Shown here: positions 16,015 through 24,472 of the stretch, one piece after another
How positions within the stretch are numbered: the first letter of the stretch is position 1
Layout: each line of letters begins with the position of its first letter
Assembly: GCF_013839525.1 (NCBI RefSeq)
Contig: NZ_JACDIS010000010.1
Location: forward strand, 97,641 to 161,640
DNA length: 64,000 nt
Origin: Chthonobacter rhizosphaerae
GTDB lineage: Bacteria; Pseudomonadota; Alphaproteobacteria; Rhizobiales; Pleomorphomonadaceae
Reading direction: 5' to 3'
Position numbers and translations under genes: made by a program
Notes under the pieces: model-generated
Seen by the model: only the letters and a program-made list of their open reading frames with translations
Told to the model about the DNA's origin: nothing
The model's database searches: none

Positions 16015-16318
16015 GGGTGGATGATCCCTTCTGGCGACGCCAAGGACCGGACCTGTCAGGGGATGGGGCCTCGGGCCGCCGCGGATCGGATCCGCCTTGG
16101 CCGTTTCGCCCCGCCGGTCGTCGTTCGGGCGGGGATGTCCGCCTTTTCTCGGGCGGAACGGCTCCTCCCGGCCGGAACGACCCCGAGGGTCTGACAAGGG
16201 TCCGGCGCTCCAGCCTGCGTCTATCGGCCGTCGCGCCTGTCCGTAACGCGTGCGGGCGGGACGCAAGTTCCCGCCCGCACGACATTTTCCACAGAGGATC
16301 AACCGAATGGCCGCCGGA
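16015..16318. other. Intergenic region with a strong hairpin
   Basis: 304 bases between the end of the ABC-transporter operon and the lipoprotein start. A 13-bp perfect stem, CGTGCGGGCGGGA (16249-16261) with TCCCGCCCGCACG (16269-16281), lies about 38-70 bases past the substrate-binding protein stop. It probably stabilises or ends the long minus-strand transcript, although no T-run follows on that strand. Nothing else was recognised. Confidence 0.55.
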
Positions 16319-17311
16319 TCACTTCAGCATGTCGGTGACCGCGTGGGTCCAGGCGCCGGTGGGCTCCTTGGTGATGACCGGGGCCTCGCCGCCGGCGGCG
16401 AGCAGGATCTTCACCGTGCGCTCGTAGTCGGCCGGGTCGAGGGTGCCGTCTGAGCCCTCGGTCAGCTTGTTGATCTCGCCCATCATGCGGACCTGGTGCT
16501 TCTCGGTCTGGGCGCCGGTCTCGTCGTTGTCGAGCACGATCTGCGCCGCCTCCTCGGTGTTCTCCCGGGCGTAGGCCCAGCCCTTCAGGGAGGCGCGGAC
16601 GAACTTGGCCATCTTGTCCACGAAGGCCGGATCCTGGAGCTTGTCCTCCATCACGTAGAGGCCGTCCTCCAGGGTGGCGACGCCCTGCTCCTCGTACTTG
16701 AACACCACGAGGTCCTCGGGCTTGAAGCCGGCGTCGATGACCTGCCAGTACTCGTTGTACGTCATGGTGGAGATGCAGGCCGCCTGCTTCTGGATCAGCG
16801 GATCCACGTTGAAGCCCTGCTTCAGCACGGTGACGCCGTCGGCGCCGCCGGTGGTCGGGATCCCGAGCGTCGCCATCCAGGACAGGAACGGATACTCGTT
16901 GCCGAAGAACCAGACGCCGAGGGTCTTGCCCTTGAAGTCCTCCGGCTTGGTGATGCCGGTCTCCTTCAGGCAGGTCAGCATCATGCCGGAGCGCTTGAAC
17001 GGCTGGGCGATGTTGACCAGCGGCACGCCCTTCTCGCGGCTGGCGAGGGCGGAGGGCATCCAGTCGACGATGACGTCGGCGCCGCCGCCGGCGATCACCT
17101 GCGGCGGGGCGATGTCCGGTCCGCCGGCCTTGATGGTGACGTCGAGGCCTTCCTCTTCGTAGAAGCCCTTGTCCTTGGCCACGTAGTAGCCGGCGAACTG
17201 GGCCTGCGTCACCCACTTCAGCTGGATGGTGACCGGGTCGGCCGCCAGCGCGGGCCCGGAGACGAGGCCGGCGACGAGGCCGAGAGCAGCGATTGCACGT
17301 TTGGTCGTCAT
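16319..17311 (-). CDS. ABC transporter substrate-binding protein, NMT1/THI5-like
   Basis: A 330-aa periplasmic binding protein with a signal peptide (residues 1-24, ending PALA before ADPVTIQ). The family start IQLKWVTQAQFAGYYVAKDKGFYEEEGLDVTI and the GGADVIVDW segment are typical of NMT1/THI5-like proteins that bind pyrimidines and related small rings. It lies downstream of two permeases and an ATPase, next to dihydropyrimidinase, so uracil, thymine or a dihydropyrimidine is a sensible substrate. That substrate is inferred from neighbours. Confidence 0.9.
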   Translation of the reverse strand: MTTKRAIAALGLVAGLVSGPALAADPVTIQLKWVTQAQFAGYYVAKDKGFYEEEGLDVTIKAGGPDIAPPQVIAGGGADVIVDWMPSALASREKGVPLVNIAQPFKRSGMMLTCLKETGITKPEDFKGKTLGVWFFGNEYPFLSWMATLGIPTTGGADGVTVLKQGFNVDPLIQKQAACISTMTYNEYWQVIDAGFKPEDLVVFKYEEQGVATLEDGLYVMEDKLQDPAFVDKMAKFVRASLKGWAYARENTEEAAQIVLDNDETGAQTEKHQVRMMGEINKLTEGSDGTLDPADYERTVKILLAAGGEAPVITKEPTGAWTHAVTDMLK

Positions 17312-17427
17312 GGTGCTTCCCCTCTTTATGTGCCTTCGGTCGCCGGCTCGATCCGGCGCCTTGGGTGCATGCGCATCCGGGCGCGTGCGCCCGGGTGCGG
17401 TATCCGCCGGCCCCCGCCCCTCGCCGT

Positions 17428-18570
17428 TCAGCGGCGCATGGAAGGGTGCCAGAAGGTGACGAGCCGCTCCACGAGGCCGATGGCCCCGTAGAACAGCGAA
17501 CCGGCCAGGGCCGCGACGGCGATCTCGGCCCACACCATGTCGATCGCCATGCGGCCGACCTCGGTGGAGATGCGGAAGCCCATGCCGACGATCGGCGTGC
17601 CGAAGAATTCGGCCACGATGGCGCCGATCAGCGCCAGGGTGGAGTTGATCTTGAGGGCGTTGAAGACGAACGGCATGGCGGCCGGCAGGCGCAGCTTCAG
17701 GAGTTCCTGGCCATGCCCGGCGGCATAGGTGCGCATCAGGTCGCGCTCCATGCGACCGGCGGCGTCGAGCCCGGCGAGCGTGTTCACCAGCATCGGGAAG
17801 AAGGTCATGATGACCACGACGGCCGCCTTGGACGGCCAGTCGAACCCGAACCACATGACCATGATGGGCGCGATCCCGACGATGGGAAGCGCCGAGACGA
17901 GGTTGCCGACCGGCAGGAGGCCGCGTTTCAGGAAGGGCACCCGGTCCACCAGGAGGGCGACCAGGAAGCCGGAGCCGCAGCCGAGCGCCCAGCCGACGAG
18001 CACGGACTTCAGGAAAGTCTGGCGGAAGTCGGCCCAGAGCGTGGCGGTCTCGGCGGCGAGCTTGGCCCCGATCGCCGACGGCGCGGGCAGCAGGACCGAC
18101 GGCACGCCGAGGCCGCGCACCAGCACCTCCCAGAGGATCAGGAGCCACACGCCGAACAGGATCGGGATGGCGAGATCCGCCGCCCGGCGGGCGACCGGAT
18201 GGCGGGGAGAGAGGCCGGCGATGCGGTCGACCGTCGTCCAGGCGAGAAGCCAGACGGCGACGAGCGCGAACCAGAAGCCCTGGCCCATGCCGGGAGAGCC
18301 GGCCGGCAGGGGGCCGTCCGGCAGGTCGTCGATCAGGAGGGCGGCGCCGGCAAAGGAGGCGACCAGGCCAAGGCCGATCGCGAGGGCGTCGGCGCGGCGC
18401 AGGAAGAGGGCGGCGGCGACCACCACACTTGCCGTGAGGCCCCCAAGGGCGACGGGCGACAGGCCGAGGGAGGTCGCGTCGCCCGGCAGCGGAAAGGCGA
18501 GGAAGATGGCGACGATCGCCAGGAAGGGCAGCACGCCGCCGCCGCGCAAGGGGGCGAGGAGCGCGTTCAC
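17428..18570 (-). CDS. ABC transporter permease with extra N-terminal membrane segments
   Basis: A 380-aa permease. The C-terminal 250 residues are the standard BPD_transp_1 domain of the SsuC/ThiX type, with the EAA-like motif around AAGHGQELLKLRLPAAMPFVF. The first 120 residues add three or four further hydrophobic segments not usual in this family (typical length 250-290 aa). The GTG at 18570 overlaps the stop of the preceding permease gene (GTGA), which supports this start. It forms a heterodimeric channel with the permease encoded at 18567-19496. Confidence 0.88.
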   Translation of the reverse strand: MNALLAPLRGGGVLPFLAIVAIFLAFPLPGDATSLGLSPVALGGLTASVVVAAALFLRRADALAIGLGLVASFAGAALLIDDLPDGPLPAGSPGMGQGFWFALVAVWLLAWTTVDRIAGLSPRHPVARRAADLAIPILFGVWLLILWEVLVRGLGVPSVLLPAPSAIGAKLAAETATLWADFRQTFLKSVLVGWALGCGSGFLVALLVDRVPFLKRGLLPVGNLVSALPIVGIAPIMVMWFGFDWPSKAAVVVIMTFFPMLVNTLAGLDAAGRMERDLMRTYAAGHGQELLKLRLPAAMPFVFNALKINSTLALIGAIVAEFFGTPIVGMGFRISTEVGRMAIDMVWAEIAVAALAGSLFYGAIGLVERLVTFWHPSMRR

Positions 18571-19496
18571 GAGCGGATCCCCATGCGCTGGCGGACGATG
18601 CGATCCAGCATGCCGACGATGGCGACCAGCACGGCGGCCATGAGGGCGGCGGCGAAGAGGGCGGACCAGATCTGCACGGTCTGGCCGTAGTAGGAGCCGG
18701 CGAGGAGCCGGGCGCCGAGGCCCGCGACGGCGCCGGTGGGCAGTTCCGCCACGATGGCGCCGACGAGGCTGGCCGCGATGCCGACCTTCATGGAGGTGAA
18801 GAGGAAGGGCACGGCGGCCGGCAGGCGGAGCTTCCAGAACACCTGGGACGACGTGGCCGTGTAGGTGCGCATCAGATCGAGGTGCAGCCGGTCGGGCGAG
18901 CGTAGGCCCGTGACCATGCCGACCGCGACGGGGAAGAAGCTGAGATAGGTGGAGATGAAGGCCTTCGGCAGGAGGCCCGTGACGCCGAGCGCGTTGGCCA
19001 CCACCACGATCATCGGGGCGATCGCCAGGATCGGGATGGTCTGGGACGACACGATCCAGGGCATCAGGCTCTTGTCCAGCGTGCGGCTGTGGACGATCAA
19101 CACCGCGAGACCGATGCCGAGCAGGGTGCCGATGCCGAAGCCGACGAGCGTGGACGAAAGCGTGATCCAACCGTGGTAGACGAGGCTGCGCTTGGAGGTG
19201 ATCGGCGTTCCGACCGTCGTCTTCCAGAGCTCCTGCGCCACCTGGTGCGGCGACGGCAGGATGGGCCGCTCCATGGTGTAGGTGGCGAGGAAGAGCTCTC
19301 CGGCCGTGTAGGGCGTCCCCGCCCGGTCCAAGGCGTCGCGCTGGACGGTCACGTTCAGGACGTAGGTGGCGACCATCCAGACGACCAGGATGGCGCCGAC
19401 CACCGCCAGCACCGGGACGGCGCTCTCGGCGACCCAGCGGGAGACCGCGTGCGGCCGGTGCGCGGCCCGGAGCGGCGCGATCGCCTCAGTCCGCAT
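18567..19496 (-). CDS. ABC transporter permease
   Basis: A 309-aa inner-membrane permease of the SsuC/ThiX type. It has an N-terminal segment at residues 25-48, a periplasmic loop and then the BPD_transp_1 domain; the ATPase-contact (EAA) loop reads YTATSSQVFWKLRLPAAVPF. Its start overlaps the end of the ATPase gene by 11 bases and its stop overlaps the next permease by four, so the transporter is made from one coupled mRNA. Confidence 0.92.
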   Translation of the reverse strand: MRTEAIAPLRAAHRPHAVSRWVAESAVPVLAVVGAILVVWMVATYVLNVTVQRDALDRAGTPYTAGELFLATYTMERPILPSPHQVAQELWKTTVGTPITSKRSLVYHGWITLSSTLVGFGIGTLLGIGLAVLIVHSRTLDKSLMPWIVSSQTIPILAIAPMIVVVANALGVTGLLPKAFISTYLSFFPVAVGMVTGLRSPDRLHLDLMRTYTATSSQVFWKLRLPAAVPFLFTSMKVGIAASLVGAIVAELPTGAVAGLGARLLAGSYYGQTVQIWSALFAAALMAAVLVAIVGMLDRIVRQRMGIRS

Positions 19497-20292
19497 AGGA
19501 ATGCCCGGCCCGCAGGCCCTCCCGGACGCGGTGGGCGATCTTCAGGAACTCGGGCGTCTCGCGGATGTCGAGCGGTCGGGGCCCGCGCGGCAGGTCGCTC
19601 TCCACGATGTCGTGGATCCGGCCGGGCCGTGGGCTCATGACGACGATCTTGGTGGAGAGGTAGACCGCTTCCGGAATGGAGTGGGTGACGAAGACCACGG
19701 TCTTCTCGGTCTTCGCCCAGAGCTGCAGGAGCTGCTCGTTGAGGTGATCGCGGACGATCTCGTCGAGGGCGCCGAACGGTTCGTCCATCAGGAGGAGATC
19801 CGGTTCCACGGCGAGCGCGCGGGCGATCGAGGCGCGCTGCTGCATGCCGCCGGAAAGCTGCCAGGGGAATTTCTTCTCGAACCCGGCGAGGTTCACGAGG
19901 GCGAGGTTCTTCTGCACCCGGCGCAGCCGCTCCGCCTTCGGCAGCCCCATGATCTCCAGCGGCAGGGCGACGTTGGAGGCGATCGACCGCCAGGGATAGA
20001 GGGCTGGCGCCTGGAACACGTAGCCGTAGGCGCGGTCGAGCCGGGCCTTCTCCGGAGAGGTGCCGTTCACCGTGATGGTGCCGGCGGTCTGACGCTCCAG
20101 GTCGGCGATCACGCGCAGGAGCGTGGTCTTGCCGCAGCCGGACGGGCCGATGAAGGAGACGAAGTCGCCCTTCTCGATGGTGAGGTCCACGTTGGAGAGC
20201 GCATGGACCGGCCCGTCCGCGGTGGTGAAGGTGAGCGACAGGCCGCGCGCATCGATGACGGACGGCCGGGTCGAGGATCTGGCCTCTGTCAT
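19486..20292 (-). CDS. ABC transporter ATP-binding protein
   Basis: A 268-aa nucleotide-binding subunit of the nitrate/sulfonate/pyrimidine importer class. Walker A is GPSGCGKTT, the signature LSGGMQQR, Walker B LLLMDEPFGALD and the switch histidine is in VFVTHSIPEAV. The ATG at 20292 is preceded by AGGAAA; the frame runs further up into an intergenic repeat and those residues are not expected to be translated. It is the first transporter gene after dihydropyrimidinase. Confidence 0.93.
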   Translation of the reverse strand: MTEARSSTRPSVIDARGLSLTFTTADGPVHALSNVDLTIEKGDFVSFIGPSGCGKTTLLRVIADLERQTAGTITVNGTSPEKARLDRAYGYVFQAPALYPWRSIASNVALPLEIMGLPKAERLRRVQKNLALVNLAGFEKKFPWQLSGGMQQRASIARALAVEPDLLLMDEPFGALDEIVRDHLNEQLLQLWAKTEKTVVFVTHSIPEAVYLSTKIVVMSPRPGRIHDIVESDLPRGPRPLDIRETPEFLKIAHRVREGLRAGHSYAD

Positions 20293-20390
20293 GGAACGGG
20301 TTTCCTGGCGACGCGGGTCCAGCGGAAGCACATGGGCCATGGCGATGCTCGGGGTTATGCAGGAGTGGGTGGGGGGCGTCCACCGCTGGG

Positions 20391-20530
20391 CGGTTCCCCC
20401 CACCCCGGCCCTCCCCCACAAGGGGAGAGGGAGAGTGTGGCGGTTCCAGAGGCTGACAAGGGCCGGCGGTGTTACCTCCCCCCTGATCCCGTCGCCCCCT
20501 CCCCCCTTGAGGGGGAGGGACGGGGTGGGG
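20391..20530. repeat. Palindromic GC-rich repeat between dihydropyrimidinase and ABC ATPase genes
   Basis: A segment containing CCCCACCCCGGCCCTCCCCC with a short fold-back AAGGGGAGAGGG is followed 70 bases later by CCCCCTCCCCCCTTGAGGGGG and a reverse-oriented GGGACGGGGTGGGG. It is the same family as 4198-4291 and 26334-26491, with arms facing each other (BIME-like). Confidence 0.7.
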
Positions 20531-20569
20531 GGTGCTCCCGCCGCCCTAATGCGTAAGGGGTCCCCCCCC

Positions 20570-22033
20570 TCACACCCCGATCGGCATGTGCTCCGGCTTC
20601 CTCTCGATCATCCGCGGCGCGGTGATCTCCTTCCAGACGCTGAGCGCCTGGTTGACCGGGTTGTTCGGCTTGCGGGGCACGAACTGGCCGCGGCCGGGGC
20701 GCGGGCTTTCGTTCTTGCCATCGGCGTAGACCACCTCGCCGCGCGAGAGGGTGTAGCGCGGCAGGCCGGAGACCTCGACGCCCTCGAACACGTTGTAGTC
20801 GATGATGGACCGCTGGGCGGCGGCCGTGATGGTCTTGGTCTTCGCCGGGTCCCAGACCACGATGTCGGCGTCGGAGCCGGGCAGGAGCGCGCCCTTGCGC
20901 GGGTAGAGGCCGAGGATCTGGGCGATGTTGGTGGAGGTGAGCGCCACGAATTCGTTCGCCGTGATGCGGCCGGTCTTCACGCCCTTGGTCCAGAGGACGG
21001 GCATCCGGTCCTCCAGGCCCCCGGTGCCGTTCGGGATCTTGCGGAAGTCGTTCACGCCGAACCGCTTCTGCTCCGTCGTGAAGGCGCAGTGGTCGGTGGC
21101 GACCACCTGGAGCGAGCCGGCGGAAAGGCCCGCCCAGAGGCTGTCCTGGTGCTGCTTGTTGCGGAACGGCGGCGACATCACCCGGCGGGCCGCGTAGTCC
21201 CACTCCTGGTTGAAGTATTCGGTCTCGTCGAGGGTCAGGTGCTGGACGAGCGGCTCGCCGTAGACGCGCATGCCCTTCTGGCGCGCCCGGCGGATGGCCT
21301 CGTGGGCCTGCTCGCAGGACACGTGCACGATGTAGACCGGCACGCCCGCCGCGTCGGCGATCATGATGGCGCGGTTGGCGGCCTCGCCCTCCACCTCCGG
21401 CGGGCGGGAATAGGCGTGCCCTTCCGGCCCGGTGACGCCGGCGGCGATGTACTTGTCCTGCAGGGCCGCGACGATGTCGCCGTTCTCCGCGTGGACGAGC
21501 GGCAGGGCACCGAGCGCGGCGCAGCGCTGGAACGACGCGAACATCTCGTCGTCGTTGACCATCAGGGCGCCCTTGTAGGCCATGAAGTGCTTGAAGGAGG
21601 TGATGCCCCGCTTCACCACCTCGCCCATCTCGTCGAAGACCTCCTTCGACCAGCCGGTGATGCACATGTGGTAGGAATAGTCGGCGCAGGCCTGCCGGGT
21701 GGCCTTCTCCTCCCAGGCCGCGATGGCATCCAGGAGGCCGCCGTCGGTGCGGGACGGGATCACGAAGTCGACCACCATGGTGGTGCCGCCCGAGAGGGCC
21801 GCGGCCGTTCCGCTCTCCCAGGTCTCGGCCGCCGTGGTGCCCATGAAGGGCATTTCCAGGTGGGTGTGCGGGTCGATGCCGCCCGGCATGATGTAGGCGC
21901 CGGTGGCGTCCAGCACCGTCTCGGCGGCAAGGTCCGGCCCGATGGCGGCGATCTTGCCGCCCTCGATCAGAACGTCGGCTTCATAGGAGCGGTCGGCGGC
22001 CACGACGGTGCCGCCCTTGATGACTGTCGCCAT
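20570..22033 (-). CDS. hydA: Dihydropyrimidinase (D-hydantoinase family)
   Basis: A 487-aa zinc amidohydrolase that opens dihydrouracil or dihydrothymine to N-carbamoyl-beta-alanine or N-carbamoyl-beta-aminoisobutyrate. The metal ligands follow the family: His56 and His58 in DPHTHLE, and the carbamylated Lys148 in SFKHFMAYKG, 92 residues from His56 as in characterised hydantoinases. Tyr153 in the same motif is the substrate-contact tyrosine. Its position with preA/preT makes a pyrimidine role much more likely than a generic hydantoinase. A RutR-like box lies 47 bases upstream of its start. Confidence 0.95.
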   Translation of the reverse strand: MATVIKGGTVVAADRSYEADVLIEGGKIAAIGPDLAAETVLDATGAYIMPGGIDPHTHLEMPFMGTTAAETWESGTAAALSGGTTMVVDFVIPSRTDGGLLDAIAAWEEKATRQACADYSYHMCITGWSKEVFDEMGEVVKRGITSFKHFMAYKGALMVNDDEMFASFQRCAALGALPLVHAENGDIVAALQDKYIAAGVTGPEGHAYSRPPEVEGEAANRAIMIADAAGVPVYIVHVSCEQAHEAIRRARQKGMRVYGEPLVQHLTLDETEYFNQEWDYAARRVMSPPFRNKQHQDSLWAGLSAGSLQVVATDHCAFTTEQKRFGVNDFRKIPNGTGGLEDRMPVLWTKGVKTGRITANEFVALTSTNIAQILGLYPRKGALLPGSDADIVVWDPAKTKTITAAAQRSIIDYNVFEGVEVSGLPRYTLSRGEVVYADGKNESPRPGRGQFVPRKPNNPVNQALSVWKEITAPRMIERKPEHMPIGV

Positions 22034-22079
22034 GTCCCTGTCACCCTCTCGTGACGCCGCTCATGTCGGCGGCTTGATT

Positions 22080-22095
22080 TTGACCAGATGATCGA
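22080..22095. promoter_or_regulatory. RutR-like operator upstream of dihydropyrimidinase gene
   Basis: TTGACCAGATGATCGA matches the known Escherichia coli RutR consensus TTGACCANNTGGTCAA at 12 of 14 defined positions, with the left half perfect. It is centred about 55 bases upstream of the hydA start. A RutR-like TetR gene lies in the same cluster (28636). RutR releases DNA when it binds uracil, so the site would make the operon pyrimidine-responsive. Confidence 0.65.
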
Positions 22096-22247
22096 AGTTT
22101 TTCGCAGTTCGGTCAATCGGGCAGCGTGCCTAATCGGGAGCCAGATTGGCGGGGCAAGTGCCTGTGGGCAAGGCTTCTTGTGTCCATGGCGTACGACAGA
22201 CCCACGCGAAGCCGGTCAGGCCGCATAGGCTTCTGGATGTGCGTCCG

Positions 22248-22345
22248 TCATCCCGGCGAACGCCGGGATCCAGCGGACAGGTCCTCCGCTCAACCGGTGC
22301 AACTCCATCTGCCGTCGGCTGGGCCCCGGCTTTCGCCGGGGTGAC
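22248..22345. repeat. Inverted pair of GTCATCCCGGC-type repeat units
   Basis: GTCATCCCGGCGAACGCC with GGGATCCAG near 22248-22274 is faced by CTGGGCCCCGGC..CGCCGGGGTGACGAC near 22319-22347. Each unit is a small hairpin (CCCGGCGAACGCCGGG; CCCCGGCTTTCGCCGGGG), and together they form a larger inverted pair. This is a widespread REP-like element of alphaproteobacteria. Confidence 0.75.
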
Positions 22346-22416
22346 GACCTAGATCATCGCGCAGCGTGCGGTCGAGCCGATCGCGCTCTCCGGCCCCCCG
22401 TCTGACTGTGCCAACC

Positions 22417-23667
22417 TCACTCCACGATTTCCGCCGTCTCCAGCGCCGCGTGGAACAGCACGTCGGCGCCGGCGGCCGCCCATTCCTTGCTGATCTCCTC
22501 GTCCTCGTTGTGGGAGAGGCCGTCGACGCAGGGGCAGAAGATCATGGCCGTCGGGGCGACGCGGCTCACCCAGCAGGCGTCGTGGCCGGCGCCGGAGACG
22601 ATGTCGCGGTGGGAGTAGCCCAGGCGGTCGGCGGCGGTGCGGATGCGGGCGAGCAGCGTCTCGTCGAAGGCGACGGGGTCGAAGGCGCCCACCTGCTCGA
22701 TCTCGATGCCGAGCTTCAGGTCCTCGGCGATCCGGGCCGCGCCCGCGCGGATGCGCTGGTCCATGTCGGCGATCACCGCCTTGTCCGGGTGGCGGATGTC
22801 GACGGTGAAGACCACCTTGCCCTGGATGATGTTGCGGCTGTTCGGAAAGACCTCCATGTGGCCCACCGCCCCGACGGCGAGCGGGGCGTGGCTCCAGGCC
22901 ACCTCATCGACCAGTTGGACGATGCGGGCGGCGCCGAGGCCGGCGTTGACGCGCTTCGGCATGGGCGTGGAGCCGGTGTGCGCCTCCTTGCCGGTGAGCG
23001 TGATCTGCAGCCACTTCAGGCCCTGGCCGTGGGTGACGACGCCGATGTCGATGCCCTCGTCCTCCAGGATCGGCCCCTGCTCGATGTGGAGCTCCAGCAT
23101 GGCGTGCAGCTTGCGCTGACCGACCGGCTCCGGGCCCTCGAAGCCGATCCGCTTCAACTCCTCGCCGACCGTCTTGCCCTCGACGTCCTTGCGGGCCTTG
23201 GCCCACTCTTCCGTGAAGACGCCGGCGAACACGCCGGAGGCCAGCATGGCGGGGGCGAAGCGGGTGCCCTCCTCGTTGGTCCAGTTGACCACCTCGATCG
23301 GCCGGCGGGTCTTGATGCCGAGATCGTTCATGGACCGGACGACCTCCAGCGCGCCGAGCACGCCGAGAACGCCGTCATACTTGCCGCCGGTCGGCTGGGT
23401 GTCCAGGTGGGAGCCCATCATCACCGGGTCGAGCGTGGGATCCGCGCCCTCGCGGCGGGCGAACATGGTGCCCATGGAGTCCACCGCCACGGTCATGCCG
23501 GCGTCCTCGCACCAGCGCTGGAACAGGAGCCGGCCCTCGCGGTCGCTGTCGGTCAGGGTCTGGCGATTGTTGCCGCCGCGCACGCCGGGGCCGATCCTGG
23601 CCATCTCCATAAGGCTGTCCCAGAGGCGGTCGCCGTTGATGCGCAGGTTGTCGGTCGGGGTCGGCAT
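22417..23667 (-). CDS. M20-family Zn hydrolase, beta-ureidopropionase / N-carbamoyl amino acid amidohydrolase type
   Basis: A 416-aa dinuclear metal amidohydrolase of the HyuC/AmaB/PydC group. Motifs include MGSHLDTQPTGGKYDGVLG (His and Asp metal ligands), NWTNEEGTRF (Glu-Glu) and HIEQGPILE. With PreTA and dihydropyrimidinase next to it, the expected reaction is hydrolysis of N-carbamoyl-beta-alanine to beta-alanine, CO2 and ammonia. Allantoate and N-carbamoyl-L-amino acids are handled by relatives, so the substrate is inferred from context. Confidence 0.9.
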   Translation of the reverse strand: MPTPTDNLRINGDRLWDSLMEMARIGPGVRGGNNRQTLTDSDREGRLLFQRWCEDAGMTVAVDSMGTMFARREGADPTLDPVMMGSHLDTQPTGGKYDGVLGVLGALEVVRSMNDLGIKTRRPIEVVNWTNEEGTRFAPAMLASGVFAGVFTEEWAKARKDVEGKTVGEELKRIGFEGPEPVGQRKLHAMLELHIEQGPILEDEGIDIGVVTHGQGLKWLQITLTGKEAHTGSTPMPKRVNAGLGAARIVQLVDEVAWSHAPLAVGAVGHMEVFPNSRNIIQGKVVFTVDIRHPDKAVIADMDQRIRAGAARIAEDLKLGIEIEQVGAFDPVAFDETLLARIRTAADRLGYSHRDIVSGAGHDACWVSRVAPTAMIFCPCVDGLSHNEDEEISKEWAAAGADVLFHAALETAEIVE

Positions 23668-23686
23668 GGGGGCTCCTGGGGAAGGG

Positions 23687-24139
23687 TCAGGTTGGGAGTC
23701 TGGCCGGATCGGCCGAGAAAGGATCGAAGGCCGGAACGCCGGTCGGTTCGAAATGCCGGAGGTTGCGTGTGAGGATGCCGTCGCCGCGCACGGCGGCGGT
23801 GGCGGCGATTAGGACATCTGCAAGACCGGGATGCCGGCCGGCCGCGACCAGACGGTCGGACAGGGCCGCAGCCGTCAAGGCTGCCTGCATATCGAGATCG
23901 ACGATGCGGCTACGGAAGATCTCCAGAATGCCCACGAACCAGGCCGCGAGTTCTCCGGCGCGACGGGCCGAGCCGACCCGTTCGAGCCGGTGGATGCCCT
24001 GCTGGATTTCCATGGCGGCGATGGTGGGCAGGAACCAGCGGTGCTGGTTGGCCAACGCCCAGGTGATCCGTTCCGGAGCGATCGGCGACCGACCCGGCGC
24101 GAAATGAGAGATCACCGAGGTGTCGACGAGGAAGTTCAC
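23687..24139 (-). CDS. vapC: VapC-like PIN-domain toxin
   Basis: A 150-aa PIN-domain ribonuclease. It begins FLVDTSVISHF (Asp6, the first acidic residue of the site), has a conserved Glu in AAMEIQQG and late Asp in HPGLADVLIAATA. The GTG at 24139 overlaps the antitoxin stop (GTGA), the usual arrangement of toxin-antitoxin operons, which fixes the start. It sits 19 bases before the amidohydrolase start, inside the pyrimidine cluster. Confidence 0.9.
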   Translation of the reverse strand: MNFLVDTSVISHFAPGRSPIAPERITWALANQHRWFLPTIAAMEIQQGIHRLERVGSARRAGELAAWFVGILEIFRSRIVDLDMQAALTAAALSDRLVAAGRHPGLADVLIAATAAVRGDGILTRNLRHFEPTGVPAFDPFSADPARLPT

Positions 24140-24405
24140 GCCGCCGCCGTGTCGTCGAAGAGGTCGATGTCGCGAATGCGCGGCCGCTCGTCCTCGGGGA
24201 GTTCGACGGGGCACGGGATCTTCATCAGGTATTCGACGAAATTGGGTTCGGGCGCCTCCGGGTGGAGGCGACGTCCTTCCTCGATCGGCACCAGCATGGC
24301 GACTTCCTTGCCGTGTCGGGTGATCACCGTCGGCTCGCCGGTCACCGCGGCCTCCACCAATTCGGAGAGGCGGGCCTTCGCGTCGCGCAATTGGACCTTG
24401 TTCAT
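24136..24405 (-). CDS. Phd/YefM-type antitoxin (VapB role)
   Basis: An 89-aa antitoxin. The N-terminal domain NKVQLRDAKARLSELVEAAV followed by GEPTVITRHGKEVAMLVP is the Phd/YefM DNA-binding fold. The acidic C-terminal part (PEDERPRIRDIDLFDD) would wrap and block the PIN toxin. The ATG at 24405 follows GGAGGG. A palindrome 16-33 bases upstream is the likely autoregulatory operator. Confidence 0.9.
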   Translation of the reverse strand: MNKVQLRDAKARLSELVEAAVTGEPTVITRHGKEVAMLVPIEEGRRLHPEAPEPNFVEYLMKIPCPVELPEDERPRIRDIDLFDDTAAA

Positions 24406-24420
24406 GGCGCCCTCCGCGCT

Positions 24421-24438
24421 GTGACCACTTGTAGTCAC
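24421..24438. promoter_or_regulatory. Palindromic operator of the toxin-antitoxin pair
   Basis: GTGAC (24421-24425) and GTCAC (24434-24438) form an inverted repeat with an 8-base centre, 16-33 bases before the antitoxin ATG. Antitoxin-toxin complexes of this type repress their own promoter at such sites. Confidence 0.6.
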
Positions 24439-24472
24439 AGTATGCCGCCCCGACCGGCCGTTCAAGATCGGC

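Larger units (their letters stand above)
22034..22416. other. Intergenic region with regulatory box and palindromic repeat
   Basis: 383 bases upstream of the dihydropyrimidinase gene. It holds the RutR-like box at 22080-22095 and a pair of inverted repeat units at 22248-22345. Short open frames here have no recognisable similarity and run through the repeat, so no gene is called. Confidence 0.6.

Noticed and set aside
22126..22352. Small open frames in the gap upstream of dihydropyrimidinase
   Set aside because: They run through the inverted REP-like units, lack ribosome sites and have no recognisable content.
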